DNA from: Neobacillus sp. PS3-34
GTDB lineage: Bacteria; Bacillota; Bacilli; Bacillales; Cytobacillaceae
Direction of reading: 5' to 3'
Length of the DNA stretch: 64,000 nucleotides
Assembly: GCF_030915465.1 (NCBI RefSeq)
Contig: NZ_CP133267.1
Location: forward strand, 3,523,001 to 3,587,000
Shown one piece after another: positions 9,504-18,909 of this stretch; position 1 is the first letter of the stretch; the number at the start of each line of letters is the position of its first letter. Under the pieces are notes generated by a model. The model worked only from the letters and a program-made list of their open reading frames with translations, did no database searches and had not been told where the DNA came from. The translations under genes and the position numbers were made by a program.

Positions 9504-10525
9504 ATGTTTGGAATTGGGACAAGAGATCTGGGTATTGACTTGGGGACTGCCAATACCCTTGTCTATGTAAAAGGAAAAGGCATTGTTGTCAGGGAGCCAT
9601 CAGTTGTGGCACTGCAAACTGACACAAAAAATATTGTTGCAGTCGGGAACGACGCGAAAAATATGATCGGGCGTACACCGGGGAATGTCGTGGCTTTAAG
9701 GCCGATGAAGGATGGAGTCATTGCTGATTATGAAACGACAGCAACAATGATGAAATATTATATCCAAGAGGCTTCGAAGAGCAAGGGCGTTTTTGCGCGG
9801 AAACCATATGTAATGGTTTGTGTACCTTCAGGGATTACTGCAGTTGAAGAAAGAGCAGTAATCGATGCTACAAGACAGGCTGGGGCAGGGATGCTTATCC
9901 GATTGAAGAGCCGTTTGCTGCGGCTATTGGTGCAAATCTTCCAGTTTGGGAACCAACAGGAAGCATGGTGGTTGATATTGGCGGAGGAACGACTGAAGTG
10001 GCGATTATTTCACTCGGGGGCATTGTCACAAGCCAATCGATCCGAATTGCCGGAGATGAAATGGACGAAGCCATCATTCACTTTATTCGAAAAAATTATA
10101 ATTTAATGATTGGTGACAGGACAGCAGAAACAATTAAAATGGAAGTTGGCTCTGCAGGTGATTCGGAAGGAATAGATAATATGGAAATCCGGGGACGTGA
10201 CCTGTTGACTGGACTTCCAAAAACAATTGAAATTACGGCAAAAGAAATTGCGGTTGCCCTGCATGATACCGTATATTCAATTGTGGATGCAGTGAAAAAT
10301 ACACTTGAAAAGACTCCACCTGAGTTGGCTGCCGACATTATGGACAGAGGAATTGTCTTGACTGGCGGAGGGGCTCTCCTCAGGAATTTGGACAAGGTGA
10401 TTGCTGAAGAAACAAGAATGCCGGTGTTAATTGCGGAAAATCCGCTTGATTGCGTGGCAATCGGAACGGGAAAAGCGCTTGACCATATTCATTTGTTTAA
10501 AAATAAAGCGAGAGATTCTCGTTAA
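9504..10525 (+). CDS. mreB: Rod shape-determining actin homologue MreB (one frameshift)
   Basis: An actin-like ATPase of about 340 residues that organises lateral cell-wall synthesis on the inner membrane surface. The phosphate-1 loop is [13 protein letters not shown]. The phosphate-2 region is [13 protein letters not shown], and the adenosine motif is [15 protein letters not shown]. The N-terminus [10 protein letters not shown] fits the membrane-binding amphipathic element. A 1-base deletion at about 9885 (GGGGCAGGG where GGGGCCAGGG is expected) interrupts the conserved [12 protein letters not shown] segment. Since MreB is essential in this lineage and both halves are perfectly conserved, this is a sequence error at a GGCC site. 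It heads the mreBCD-minCD operon. Confidence 0.95.
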
Positions 10526-10550
10526 ATGTCGAATAATAGAGGTGTAAATC

Positions 10551-11435
10551 ATGCCACAATTCTTTCTGAATAAACGCCTGATTGTTTTGCTTGTCAGCAT
10601 TATTATTCTCGTGGCATTGATTGGGTTTTCTTTAAGGGAGCGTTCTGAACTTACATCGCAGGAAAAATTCGTTAAGGATACAACCGGCTTTGTACAGAAC
10701 CTTGTTTCAAAGCCTGCCCATTTTGTCGCAGGCTTTTTTCAAAATCTCGAGGATTTACAAAATACATATCATGAAAATAAAGAACTAAAAACACGTGTAG
10801 AAGACCTTGTAACCCTGGAAAAACAGGTGCAAATCCTTGAAAAGGATAATAAGGAGCTCCGTGTCATTCTTGATAAAAAGCAAACACTGAGAGATTTTAA
10901 ACCCATACAAGCTACGGTAATTGGCAGAAACCCTGATCGCTGGCATGAAATGATTATCATTGATAAAGGCAAAACAAATGGCATCAAGCAAAACATGGCT
11001 GTTATCGGATCAAATGGCAGCCTGCTCGGGAAAGTTAAGCATGTAAATCAATTCAGCTCAACCATTCAGCTGTTAAGTGCGATGGATCCGAAAAACCAGA
11101 TTTCAGCCATTATTCAGGGAAAGAAAAGTGCTTTCGGTCTGGTTGATGGATATGATAAAGATAAGAGGCTGATGGTAAAAAGAATTCCTTCGGATGCAAA
11201 AATAAAAAAAGGTCAAATCGTTATTACATCGGGCCTTGGTGGGATTTTTCCACAAGGGCTGTTGATTGGGAAAGTTGTAGATGTTAAACCGGATCAATAT
11301 GGGCTGAACCAGACAGCATATGTAAAACCTGGAGCAAACTTTTACGATATTGAAAATGTAATGGTAATCAAGCGGGCGATGAGGGTTCCTGAGGCAGGAG
11401 ATTATCTGGACACAACAAAGGAGGAGACCCCGTGA
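10551..11435 (+). CDS. mreC: Rod shape-determining protein MreC
   Basis: A bitopic membrane protein of 294 residues: an N-terminal helix (RLIVLLVSIIILVALIGF), a coiled coil at about residues 70-110 that dimerises the protein, then the two beta-barrel subdomains of the MreC fold (PIQATVIGRNPDRWHEMI; IVITSGLGGIFPQGLLIG). It scaffolds elongation PBPs outside the membrane and contacts MreB through MreD/RodZ. The stop overlaps the mreD GTG (GTGA). Confidence 0.95.
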   Translation: MPQFFLNKRLIVLLVSIIILVALIGFSLRERSELTSQEKFVKDTTGFVQNLVSKPAHFVAGFFQNLEDLQNTYHENKELKTRVEDLVTLEKQVQILEKDNKELRVILDKKQTLRDFKPIQATVIGRNPDRWHEMIIIDKGKTNGIKQNMAVIGSNGSLLGKVKHVNQFSSTIQLLSAMDPKNQISAIIQGKKSAFGLVDGYDKDKRLMVKRIPSDAKIKKGQIVITSGLGGIFPQGLLIGKVVDVKPDQYGLNQTAYVKPGANFYDIENVMVIKRAMRVPEAGDYLDTTKEETP

Positions 11436-11950
11436 GAAAGCTCCTTCTCCCTCTTTTGTTTGGTTTCTTTTTTATTTTTGAAAGCCTTTTTGTACAGTAT
11501 ATGCCTTCAGAAGCCTTTGGAAGGCCGATGATCCTAGTGCCGCATTTCCTCCTGTCTGCCATCTTGTTTTTAAGCATATTTGGCAGCAGAAAACATGGAA
11601 TCATTTATGGCATCGTGTTTGGACTGCTGTTTGATGTGGTTTACACGGAGATTATCGGAATTTATTTATTTATGTTTCCTGTTGCAGCCTATTTTGTCGC
11701 AAAAATGATGAGGATACTCCATGCGAACATTTTTATTGCATCCATGATCACTCTGATCTCAATAGCCTTTGTTGAAATAGGCGTTTATGAAATGAATTTG
11801 CTTATTCATGTGACCGATTTAAGTTTTGTTAATTTTATCCAAATGCGTTTTTATCCTACTTTGCTTTTGAATCTCGCTTTTATTATAGTTGCAGCCTACC
11901 CGTTGAAACGGCATTTTGAAAAACTGTCTGAAGAGCTTGGCAGCGAATAA
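11432..11950 (+). CDS. mreD: Rod shape-determining protein MreD
   Basis: A polytopic membrane protein of 172 residues with five or six hydrophobic helices, the typical length and hydropathy of MreD. The GTG start at 11432 overlaps the mreC stop and follows AAAGGAGGAG, which fixes the start. It completes the MreBCD elongation complex. An unusually strong hairpin lies between it and minC. Confidence 0.92.
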   Translation: MRKLLLPLLFGFFFIFESLFVQYMPSEAFGRPMILVPHFLLSAILFLSIFGSRKHGIIYGIVFGLLFDVVYTEIIGIYLFMFPVAAYFVAKMMRILHANIFIASMITLISIAFVEIGVYEMNLLIHVTDLSFVNFIQMRFYPTLLLNLAFIIVAAYPLKRHFEKLSEELGSE

Positions 11951-12041
11951 TTGTTTGCGCGGATTCTACATGTAAAAAAGGAGATTGGACGTTTTCTGTC
12001 GAATTCTTTTTATTGATATGATTTGAATGCCTAGTTCTTAT

Positions 12042-12077
12042 GCTTATCAGAATTTATGGATATAAATTCTGATAAGC
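12042..12077 (+). repeat. Perfect 16-bp inverted repeat between mreD and minC
   Basis: GCTTATCAGAATTTAT and its exact reverse complement flank a 4-base loop (GGAT). No T-run follows on either strand, so this is not a standard intrinsic terminator. It lies in a 217-base gap inside what is normally one operon. It could be an mRNA-processing or stability element that uncouples mreBCD from minCD, or a protein-binding palindrome. Confidence 0.85.
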
Positions 12078-12176
12078 TATAAAAAGCGTATCAAAAGACG
12101 AATTGTCCAGCAGAAGTGCATAGGCTCCAAGAGCCATCATGCTTTTCGCTTTTCTTAATTGAGGTGAATGATCTTC

Positions 12177-12857
12177 ATGAAAAAACGGCAAAATGTAACA
12201 ATAAAAGGAACAAAAGATGGCTTAACACTTCATCTTGATGATTGCTGTTCTTACCAGGAGTTAAAAAGGGAGCTTGAGGCCAAGCTTTCTGTGAATTCCC
12301 GTACTCAGGATGAAAGGCAATTAATGCCTGTGCGTGTCCAGATAGGCAACCGGTACCTTACTGAGGCTCAAAAGGAAGAGTTGAAAACTCTCATTCGGCA
12401 AAAGAAAAATCTTGTGGTTGATTCAATTGAATCAAATGTGCTCACAAGGGAAGAGGCCGAGCAGCTGAAGGAAAAGGATGAAATCATAACAGTTGCAAGA
12501 ATGATTCGTTCTGGCCAAATTCTTGAGGTGCCTGGAGACCTCCTGCTAATAGGAGATGTTAACCCAGGCGGGACTGTGATGGCTGGAGGAAATATTTTTA
12601 TAATGGGTGCTTTAAAGGGGATCGCACATGCAGGGTGCACTGGAAATGACCAGGCTGTCATTGCTGCATCAAGCATGAAGCCAGCACAGCTGCGGATCAG
12701 TGATTGCCTGAATAGGGCTCCTGACCATACAAGTGCTGAAGAAAGTCACGAAATGGAATGTGCCTACATAGATCAAAACGGTCAGATTGTGGTTGATAGA
12801 TTACAAGGTTTAAGCCACCTTAGACCGTCTTTAACTAGATTAGAAGGGGGACGTTAG
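12177..12857 (+). CDS. minC: Septum site-determining protein MinC
   Basis: The inhibitor of FtsZ ring assembly, 226 residues. The N-terminal domain ([16 protein letters not shown]) antagonises FtsZ. The C-terminal right-handed beta-helix ([19 protein letters not shown]) binds MinD and dimerises. ATG 12177 is chosen over ATG 12168 because GAGGTG at 12161-12166 is only one base from the latter. The next gene is minD, one base downstream. Confidence 0.94.
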   Translation: MKKRQNVTIKGTKDGLTLHLDDCCSYQELKRELEAKLSVNSRTQDERQLMPVRVQIGNRYLTEAQKEELKTLIRQKKNLVVDSIESNVLTREEAEQLKEKDEIITVARMIRSGQILEVPGDLLLIGDVNPGGTVMAGGNIFIMGALKGIAHAGCTGNDQAVIAASSMKPAQLRISDCLNRAPDHTSAEESHEMECAYIDQNGQIVVDRLQGLSHLRPSLTRLEGGR

Positions 12858-12858
12858 C

Positions 12859-13662
12859 GTGGGAGAAGCAATCGTAATAACATCCGGTAAGGGCGGCGTC
12901 GGGAAAACGACGACTTCTGCTAATTTAGGAACAGCATTGGCCCTTCAGGGAAAAAAGGTCTGTTTAGTAGATACAGATATAGGCCTTCGAAACCTGGACG
13001 TTGTCATGGGATTAGAAAACCGAATAATTTATGATTTGGTTGATGTCGTCGAAGGCAGATGCAAAATCCATCAGGCACTTGTAAAAGATAAGCGATTTGA
13101 AGATTTATTATATTTGCTCCCGGCTGCACAGACAACAGATAAATCAGCCGTGACACCGGAACAGATGAAAAAGCTGATTGACCAATTAAAGCAGGATTAT
13201 GATTATATTGTCATTGATTGCCCGGCTGGAATAGAACAGGGTTATAAGAACGCTGTTGCTGGTGCTGACAAGGCGATCGTTGTAACAACTCCAGAGGTGT
13301 CAGCTGTAAGAGACGCAGACCGCATTATCGGATTGCTTGAAAAGGAAGAGAATATTGAACCGCCAAAATTAATCATTAACAGAATTCGCAACCATATGAT
13401 GAAAAACGGGGATATGCTTGACGTCGATGAGATTACAACCCACCTGTCAATCGATTTGATTGGCATTGTCGCGGACGATGATGAAGTAATCAAGGCATCC
13501 AATCATGGAGAGCCAATCGCGTTAAATCCAACCAGCAAAGCATCTATCTCCTATCGCAATATCGCGAGACGTATTCTAGGAGAGTCGATTCCGCTTCAGC
13601 CATTAGAGGATAGCGGCAAAGGGATGTTTACAAAAATAAAAAGGTTTTTTGGCGTTAAGTAA
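12859..13662 (+). CDS. minD: Septum site-determining ATPase MinD
   Basis: A ParA/MinD ATPase of 267 residues that recruits MinC to the membrane at the poles through DivIVA/MinJ. The deviant Walker A motif is SGKGGVGKTTTSAN, and switch regions are visible at LVDTDIGLRNLD and IDCPAGIEQGYK. The C-terminal amphipathic membrane-targeting helix is KGMFTKIKRFFGV. The GTG start follows AAGGGGGACG. Confidence 0.96.
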   Translation: MGEAIVITSGKGGVGKTTTSANLGTALALQGKKVCLVDTDIGLRNLDVVMGLENRIIYDLVDVVEGRCKIHQALVKDKRFEDLLYLLPAAQTTDKSAVTPEQMKKLIDQLKQDYDYIVIDCPAGIEQGYKNAVAGADKAIVVTTPEVSAVRDADRIIGLLEKEENIEPPKLIINRIRNHMMKNGDMLDVDEITTHLSIDLIGIVADDDEVIKASNHGEPIALNPTSKASISYRNIARRILGESIPLQPLEDSGKGMFTKIKRFFGVK

Positions 13663-13680
13663 TTCGGAAAAGTTTAAAAA

Positions 13681-13716
13681 GCGGGCAGGCCTCAAGAAGG
13701 CTTGCCCGTTTTTTCT
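13681..13716 (+). terminator. Intrinsic terminator of the mre-min operon
   Basis: CGGGCAGGCCT pairs with AGGCTTGCCCG (one G-U pair) around a short loop, followed by six T's. Confidence 0.9.
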
Positions 13717-13728
13717 TTCCTCTCCTCT

Positions 13729-13758
13729 GTCATACTCCATTTGGACAACTCATAAACT
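13729..13758 (+). promoter_or_regulatory. Probable sigma-E promoter of spoIVFA-spoIVFB
   Basis: GTCATACT at 13729-13736 and CATAAACT at 13751-13758 with a 14-base spacer closely resemble the sigma-E consensus (GKMATATT and CATACANT). The spoIVF operon of B. subtilis is transcribed by sigma-E in the mother cell, so location and motif agree. Confidence 0.65.
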
Positions 13759-13790
13759 TAATTAAAAAGGTATGAGGGCTGGTGGGAGTA

Positions 13791-14568
13791 GTGCGGTCAA
13801 AATCAGATGATATCCGCAGAAGAATAGCAAAAAGGAAGAAACAGAGAGAAAGAATTGAAAAGGTCGGCGAAGCAGAATAAATTGGACTGCGGATGAGGAG
13901 AAATATGGATTTAGCCAAATAACTTCTTTTGAGGGTGGAAAAAGCGAAGAGAGCCACCCATTATTCCAAAAGGAAGTATTTTTATTTAAAATATTGGCTG
14001 CTGTTTGCATGTTCCTCTTGGTGGCAATCCTATTTCGCAATCATTCCTCTACGTTCGAACCTTTGAGGGGGGCAGTGCAAAAGTCGATGAATCAAGACTT
14101 TCAATTTGCTGCCGTTTCGGATTGGTATGAAAAGAAATTCGGTAAACCGCTGGCCCTCTCCCGCTTTCAGAAAAAAAAGAGAAAGATCAAAAATCACAAC
14201 TTGATCAGGAGTATGCCCTGCCAGCAACAGGGAAAGTGCTTGATAAATTTGAGAAAAATGGAAAAGGTATCATGCTAGAAACAGAAAAAGGGGAAACTGT
14301 TAAGGCCATGAATGAGGGAACCGTCCTTTTTGCTGGCTTGAAGGAAGGCTTAGGAAAAACGGTAATTATCCAGCATGCAGATAAAACTGAGTCATGGTAT
14401 GGAAATTTAGATGATATTAAGGTTAGCCTGTATGAGTTTATTGAAAAGGGCAAGGAAGTAGGAGTTGTTTCTTCAAATAGCAAGGACAAGTCCAAGGGTG
14501 AATTTTATTTTGCAATTAAAAAGGGTGAAGACTTTATTGACCCTATCCAGGTGATTCGCTTTGAATAA
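13791..14568 (+). CDS. spoIVFA: Stage IV sporulation protein FA (two frameshifts)
   Basis: SpoIVFA anchors and inhibits the SpoIVFB protease in the outer forespore membrane until SpoIVB and CtpB signals arrive. The N-terminal basic region (RSKSDDIRRRIAKRKK), a single membrane helix (ILAAVCMFLLVAILF) and a C-terminal LytM-like domain lacking the zinc ligands (ETVKAMNEGTVLFAGLKEG) are visible in three successive frames. One base is missing near 13873 and one near 14152 (at GGCC). Corrected length is about 259 residues. The GTG start at 13791 has only a weak SD (GGTGGGAG). Its 3' end overlaps spoIVFB. Confidence 0.82.
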
Positions 14569-15426
14569 GATAAAGGACCTAATCCTTAATATCCGTATAC
14601 ATCCCCTGCTCTGGATTGTCGTGGCCTGTGCCATAGCGACTGCACGCTTTATGGAATTGTGCATGCTTCTGGGGATTATTTTCGTCCATGAAATGGGGCA
14701 TGCGGCTGCCGCTTCTTTTTTTCATGGAGAATAAAAAGGATTTCACTGCTTCCTTTTGGTGGAGTGGCAGAAATGGATGAACACGGAAATCGCCCATTAA
14801 AGGAAGAAGCCATTGTGGTGCTTGCTGGTCCACTCCAGCATGCATGGATGCTCGGGGCAGCGTATCTTCTATTTTCGTTTTCATATATTCCTGAGCAAAT
14901 TTACACGTTATTTATCAGATATAACTTGATGATATTAATTTTTAACCTTTTTCCCGTCTGGCCTCTTGATGGGGGAAAACTGGTATTTCTCATTTTGTCA
15001 TTAAAAAAACCCTTTTCAGATGCCCACCAATGGGCATTGAGAGTTTCAGTTATCTTCTTAACGGCTTTTTCCATGTATATCTTGTTTACTGAACCTCTAA
15101 ATTTGAATATATGGATTGTAGCAGGATTTTTATATTTTTCACTTTACCATGAATGGAAACAGCGGCATTATGTGTTTATTCGTTTTTTACTGGAACGTTA
15201 TTATGGGAAAAGAGATAGCTTCCGTTTGCTGAAGCCTCTAAGGGCACGTCAAGAGGAATTGCTTTTAGAGGTTCTGGCACGTTTTCAGCGAGGCTATAAG
15301 CATCCAGTGCATATTGAAGGAAATGGGTCGGAAAAAAGAATTGTGGATGAAAATGAGCTGCTGCATGCTTATTTTACCGAAAAAAGAGTAATGGAAAAAA
15401 TGGGTGATCTCTTCTACACTTACTGA
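14561..15426 (+). CDS. spoIVFB: Stage IV sporulation protein FB, intramembrane metalloprotease (one frameshift)
   Basis: A site-2-protease family enzyme of about 288 residues that cleaves pro-sigma-K in the mother cell. The zinc motif HEMGH is at about residue 46, and the second ligand motif (NLFPVWPLDGGK) is near residue 130. A C-terminal CBS-like region binds the substrate. TTG 14561 is chosen because AGGTGA lies 7 bases upstream and because it starts inside the spoIVFA stop, as expected for coupled partners. One T is missing near 14724 (CATGG for CATTGG), which would otherwise stop translation right after the HEMGH helix. The remaining sequence is conserved. Confidence 0.88.
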
Positions 15427-15481
15427 ACGATTTTCCTTCATGTATAATGGCTTTATTAAGAAAAAAAGTAGGGATCAAGCA

Positions 15482-16966
15482 TTGCAAAAATTAATAATTA
15501 ATTACGCTTCAAGAGAAAAACGGTATGCTCTAGTCGGTGAAAAGGCCGTTGTAAAAATAATCATTGACCAGCCGGAGCAGCGTTCGTTAATAGGGAATAT
15601 TTATCTTGGAATCGTGAATAAGGTACTTCCAGGAATGAGTGCTGTATTTATTGATATCGGGGAGGAAAAAAACGCTTTTCTGCCCCTAAACAAGCTCGCC
15701 TCTTTTGTTGCGTCAAATGATGTAAACAAAGAGGCTAAAAATGTTTCTGCATTTGTCCGCCAGGGAGAAAGAATACTCGTTCAGGTGGAAAAGGATGCGT
15801 CAGAAACAAAAGGGCCACGCGTGACAGGCATCCTCGAGTTTTCAGGGACCCATCTTGTCTATATGCCCGAAGGAAGGTATTGTGCCGTCTCTAAAAAAAT
15901 TGAAGATGCAATGCAGCGAGAGCGTATCAAGGAACTGGGGTCAAACCTAAAAGAAAAAAATGAAGGCCTTATTTTCCGTACTTCTGCTGAGAATTTATCT
16001 GAAGCAGAAATAAAAGATGAACTTGACAGTCTGCGGGATCAATTCAAACAAATATCCATGACAGCTTCCGGCGTGAACAAAGCTGCCCTGCTGACCCAAA
16101 AAGATACGTTCATGGAAATGATTTTGGATGATATCAGTAAAATGAAGTCTGGAGAAATCATTGCGGACGATCTGAATTTAAAGCATGAGCTTGAACAAAG
16201 GCTAAAGGGACATTTGAGGGATTTTCATATTTTTTTTTATAATGGAAAGGAAAATATTTTCTCAGCGCACAGGATTGAACACGAAATTGATAAAGCATTG
16301 AAAAGGGTTGTCTGGCTTGAAAATGGGTCATACCTTATTTTTGATGAAGCAGAAGCCCTGACTGTTATTGATGTGAATACTGGCAAATTTTCAGGCAAAA
16401 CCCAGCTGCGCGACACGGTGTTTAAAACAAACCTGTTGGCTGCGGAAGAAATTGTTCGTCAGCTGCGCCTGCGCGACATTGGCGGCATCGTTCTCGTCGA
16501 TTTTATTGATATGAAGGAAGAAAGGGACAGGTTAGCTGTCCTTGGGAAAGTAAAAGAGGCGCTGGCTAAGGACGAAAAACAGACAAAATTGGTCGGTTTT
16601 ACCCCGCTTGGAATTTTACAGCTCACAAGAAAGAAAACGAGAGCCAGCCTATCTGAAGCTTTAACAGAAAAATGCTCATGCTGCGAAGGGACAGGCCGGA
16701 TGTTAAGTGCGGAAAGTATCGTTTTTCGTTTGGAGCGGGAGCTGTGGGAACACAGGTTTTCGGATTACGAAGCAGTGCTTATTGAAACGACCGACGAAGT
16801 AAGGAAATTATTTGCGGGAGCGGGTCAAGAGCACCAATTCCTTTTGGAAGAAAAGCTCGGATTAAAGCTGTATTTTTCGATACAGCCGTCTTGCCATTCA
16901 TACTATATTCTCAAGCAGTTCGGGACTAATAGTGAGATCGGCCAAAAAGCAGAAGAATTCTATTGA
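15482..16966 (+). CDS. rng: Ribonuclease E/G family endoribonuclease
   Basis: A single-strand endoribonuclease of about 494 residues acting in rRNA maturation and mRNA decay. The N-terminal S1-embedded RNase H-like fold starts at LIINYASREKRYALV. The S1 part is LIGNIYLGIVNKVLPGM. The catalytic aspartates are in LTVIDVNTGKF and GGIVLVDFIDM. The zinc-link motif is KCSCCEGTG. TTG 15482 is preferred: TAGGGA sits 7 bases upstream and homologues begin here; the frame opens earlier but would overlap spoIVFB. B. subtilis lacks this enzyme, while many other Bacillaceae carry it at this position. Confidence 0.9.
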   Translation: MQKLIINYASREKRYALVGEKAVVKIIIDQPEQRSLIGNIYLGIVNKVLPGMSAVFIDIGEEKNAFLPLNKLASFVASNDVNKEAKNVSAFVRQGERILVQVEKDASETKGPRVTGILEFSGTHLVYMPEGRYCAVSKKIEDAMQRERIKELGSNLKEKNEGLIFRTSAENLSEAEIKDELDSLRDQFKQISMTASGVNKAALLTQKDTFMEMILDDISKMKSGEIIADDLNLKHELEQRLKGHLRDFHIFFYNGKENIFSAHRIEHEIDKALKRVVWLENGSYLIFDEAEALTVIDVNTGKFSGKTQLRDTVFKTNLLAAEEIVRQLRLRDIGGIVLVDFIDMKEERDRLAVLGKVKEALAKDEKQTKLVGFTPLGILQLTRKKTRASLSEALTEKCSCCEGTGRMLSAESIVFRLERELWEHRFSDYEAVLIETTDEVRKLFAGAGQEHQFLLEEKLGLKLYFSIQPSCHSYYILKQFGTNSEIGQKAEEFY

Positions 16967-16992
16967 CACTATCATTTAAAATATGATAGGAT
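16963..16992 (+). promoter_or_regulatory. Sigma-A promoter of the rplU operon
   Basis: Consensus -35 TTGACA (16963-16968), an 18-base spacer and -10 TAGGAT (16987-16992). It overlaps the rng stop codon and drives the L21 leader with rplU-prp-rpmA. Confidence 0.75.
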
Positions 16993-16997
16993 TTTAA

Positions 16998-17090
16998 TGT
17001 TATGTTTGTAGCACCCGTGCTACAACCGCACAGAACAGGTAATAAGTTTTTGCTAAGCAAAGCGCCTGTGGATGGCGAGTCTGAGTTTAT
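16998..17090 (+). ncRNA. Ribosomal protein L21 leader
   Basis: The untranslated leader between the promoter and rplU contains a strong hairpin (GTAGCACCCGTGCTAC) and a second helix region ending just before the SD. L21 leaders occupy this position in Bacillaceae and are thought to mediate autoregulation by L21. The identification is by position and structure, not by covariance search. Confidence 0.65.
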
Positions 17091-17105
17091 AAGGAGGTGC
17101 AGTTC

Positions 17106-17414
17106 ATGTACGCAATTATTGAAACAGGCGGCAAGCAAGTGAAGGTAGAAGCTGGTCAAGCTATCTACATCGAAAAGCTTAACGTTGCAGAAGGCGAAAC
17201 AGTTACTTTTGATAAAGTTCTTTTCGTTGGCGGAGATAATGTAAAAGTAGGAAGCCCATTAGTTGATGGCGCTACTGTTACTGCTAAAGTTGAAAAACAA
17301 GGTCGTCAAAAGAAGATCATTGTTTTCAAGTACAAAGCAAAGAAAAATTATCGCAAGAAGCAAGGTCATCGTCAGCCTTACACAAAAGTTGTTATCGAAG
17401 CAATCAACGCGTAA
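17106..17414 (+). CDS. rplU: 50S ribosomal protein L21
   Basis: Ribosomal protein L21 of 102 residues, which binds 23S rRNA. It starts [18 protein letters not shown] and carries the basic C-terminal signature ([15 protein letters not shown]). ATG 17106 is correct because the strong SD AAGGAGGTG at 17091-17099 precedes it by 6 bases; the in-frame GTG at 17097 lies within that SD. Confidence 0.98.
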   Translation: MYAIIETGGKQVKVEAGQAIYIEKLNVAEGETVTFDKVLFVGGDNVKVGSPLVDGATVTAKVEKQGRQKKIIVFKYKAKKNYRKKQGHRQPYTKVVIEAINA

Positions 17415-17427
17415 GGTTTGGTAATTG

Positions 17428-17772
17428 ATGATTAATATTACTGTTAATCGTAATGGGTCCGATGCTATTCAATCGTTTTCAATAAGCGGGCATGCCTTTT
17501 TTGCTAATCGTGGAAAGGATATTGTCTGTGCAGGTGTATCCTCTGTATCCGTTGGTACAATTAATGCGGTACACGCACTGACAGGTATCACTCCTGAGAT
17601 TGAACATCGGGAGGATGGTTTTCTCCGCTGTGTCGTTCCGGAAAATCTTCCTGAAGACATTTATGAGAAAATCCAGCTTCTTCTCGAAGGTATGGTCGTT
17701 TCATTACGGACGATTGAAGAAGAATACGGAAAGCACATAAAAATTACCTTCAAAAAGCAGGAGGTGGAATAA
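17428..17772 (+). CDS. prp: L27-processing cysteine protease Prp (YsxB)
   Basis: A small cysteine protease of 114 residues that trims the N-terminal extension of ribosomal protein L27 in Firmicutes. The catalytic His (SGHAFFANRGKDI) and Cys (DIVCAGVSSVSVGT) are both present. It lies between its ribosomal neighbours and its substrate gene rpmA, with a spacing of zero bases to rpmA. ATG 17428 is preferred to the in-frame TTG 17425 that precedes it. Confidence 0.93.
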   Translation: MINITVNRNGSDAIQSFSISGHAFFANRGKDIVCAGVSSVSVGTINAVHALTGITPEIEHREDGFLRCVVPENLPEDIYEKIQLLLEGMVVSLRTIEEEYGKHIKITFKKQEVE

Positions 17773-18066
<294 letters not shown>

Positions 18067-18078
18067 ACAAACACAAAG

Positions 18079-18112
18079 AACTCTAACCTGTTTGGGTTAG
18101 AGTTTTCTTTTT
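18079..18112 (+). terminator. Intrinsic terminator after rpmA
   Basis: AACTCTAACC pairs with GGTTAGAGTT around a short loop, followed by TTTCTTTTT. Confidence 0.9.
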
Positions 18113-18308
18113 GGCTTAGTGTATTTTTATCCATAAATTCTAAATGCATTTTTATATAGTATTCTTTCTATCTGGGCTTGCTTCTCCTCATATTGCCTCA
18201 AGAGAATGTCATTATTTTCATTTAAAACATAAATTTGCTTACGCATAGTTGCTTTTTTGATATACTTACAGCAAGCGGTTTTCTGACACTTAATGTAGGA
18301 GTGCAGGT

Positions 18309-18848
18309 ATGGAAAAAGAATGGGATATCATAGAGGTGCTCAGGCACTCTCGTCATGATTGGCTGAATAAAATTCAATTAATAAAAGGCAATCTGGACTT
18401 AAATAGAATAGAACGGGTAAAAGAAATCATTGAACAAATTGTTATTGAAACACAGCAGGAAACAAAGCTTTCGAATTTGAAGCTTCCGCAGTTTGCTTCT
18501 TTAGTATTGAGAGCAAACTGGGATCAACATCAATTCCAGCTTGAATATGAAGTTCTGGATGAAGGAGAGTCCCTCTCCATAAATGAATCCCAGCTTACAT
18601 ATTGGACTGAATCCTTTTTTGCGTGTCTGAATGATTCGGTTGAACCATTTCAGGATAATCATTTATCAATAAGTATTGAAAAGCTTTCTAACGGAGCCCG
18701 ATTCTTTTTCGACTTTAGAGGAATAATAAAAAAAATAAAACTGATAGAACAATTCCTGGCAGGTTCAAATCAAACTGAGATGGAACTGATTATTAGGCAA
18801 TTCTCTGAAAATGAACTTGCTCTGGAAGTTTTTATGCCTATGGCATAG
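18309..18848 (+). CDS. spo0B: Sporulation phosphotransferase Spo0B
   Basis: The phosphotransferase that passes phosphate from Spo0F to Spo0A in the sporulation phosphorelay, 179 residues. The phosphorylated histidine sits in the N-terminal helical hairpin (RHSRHDWLNKIQLIKGNL). The C-terminal half is a degenerate histidine-kinase-like domain. Spo0B sequences diverge quickly, so identification relies on the HDWLN motif, the length and the conserved position between rpmA and obg. Confidence 0.9.
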   Translation: MEKEWDIIEVLRHSRHDWLNKIQLIKGNLDLNRIERVKEIIEQIVIETQQETKLSNLKLPQFASLVLRANWDQHQFQLEYEVLDEGESLSINESQLTYWTESFFACLNDSVEPFQDNHLSISIEKLSNGARFFFDFRGIIKKIKLIEQFLAGSNQTEMELIIRQFSENELALEVFMPMA

Positions 18849-18909
18849 TAGCTGCGATTCTCGTCGCAACATCAGTTAAAGCTGCAGAATGCAGACGGGA
18901 GGACGAAAA

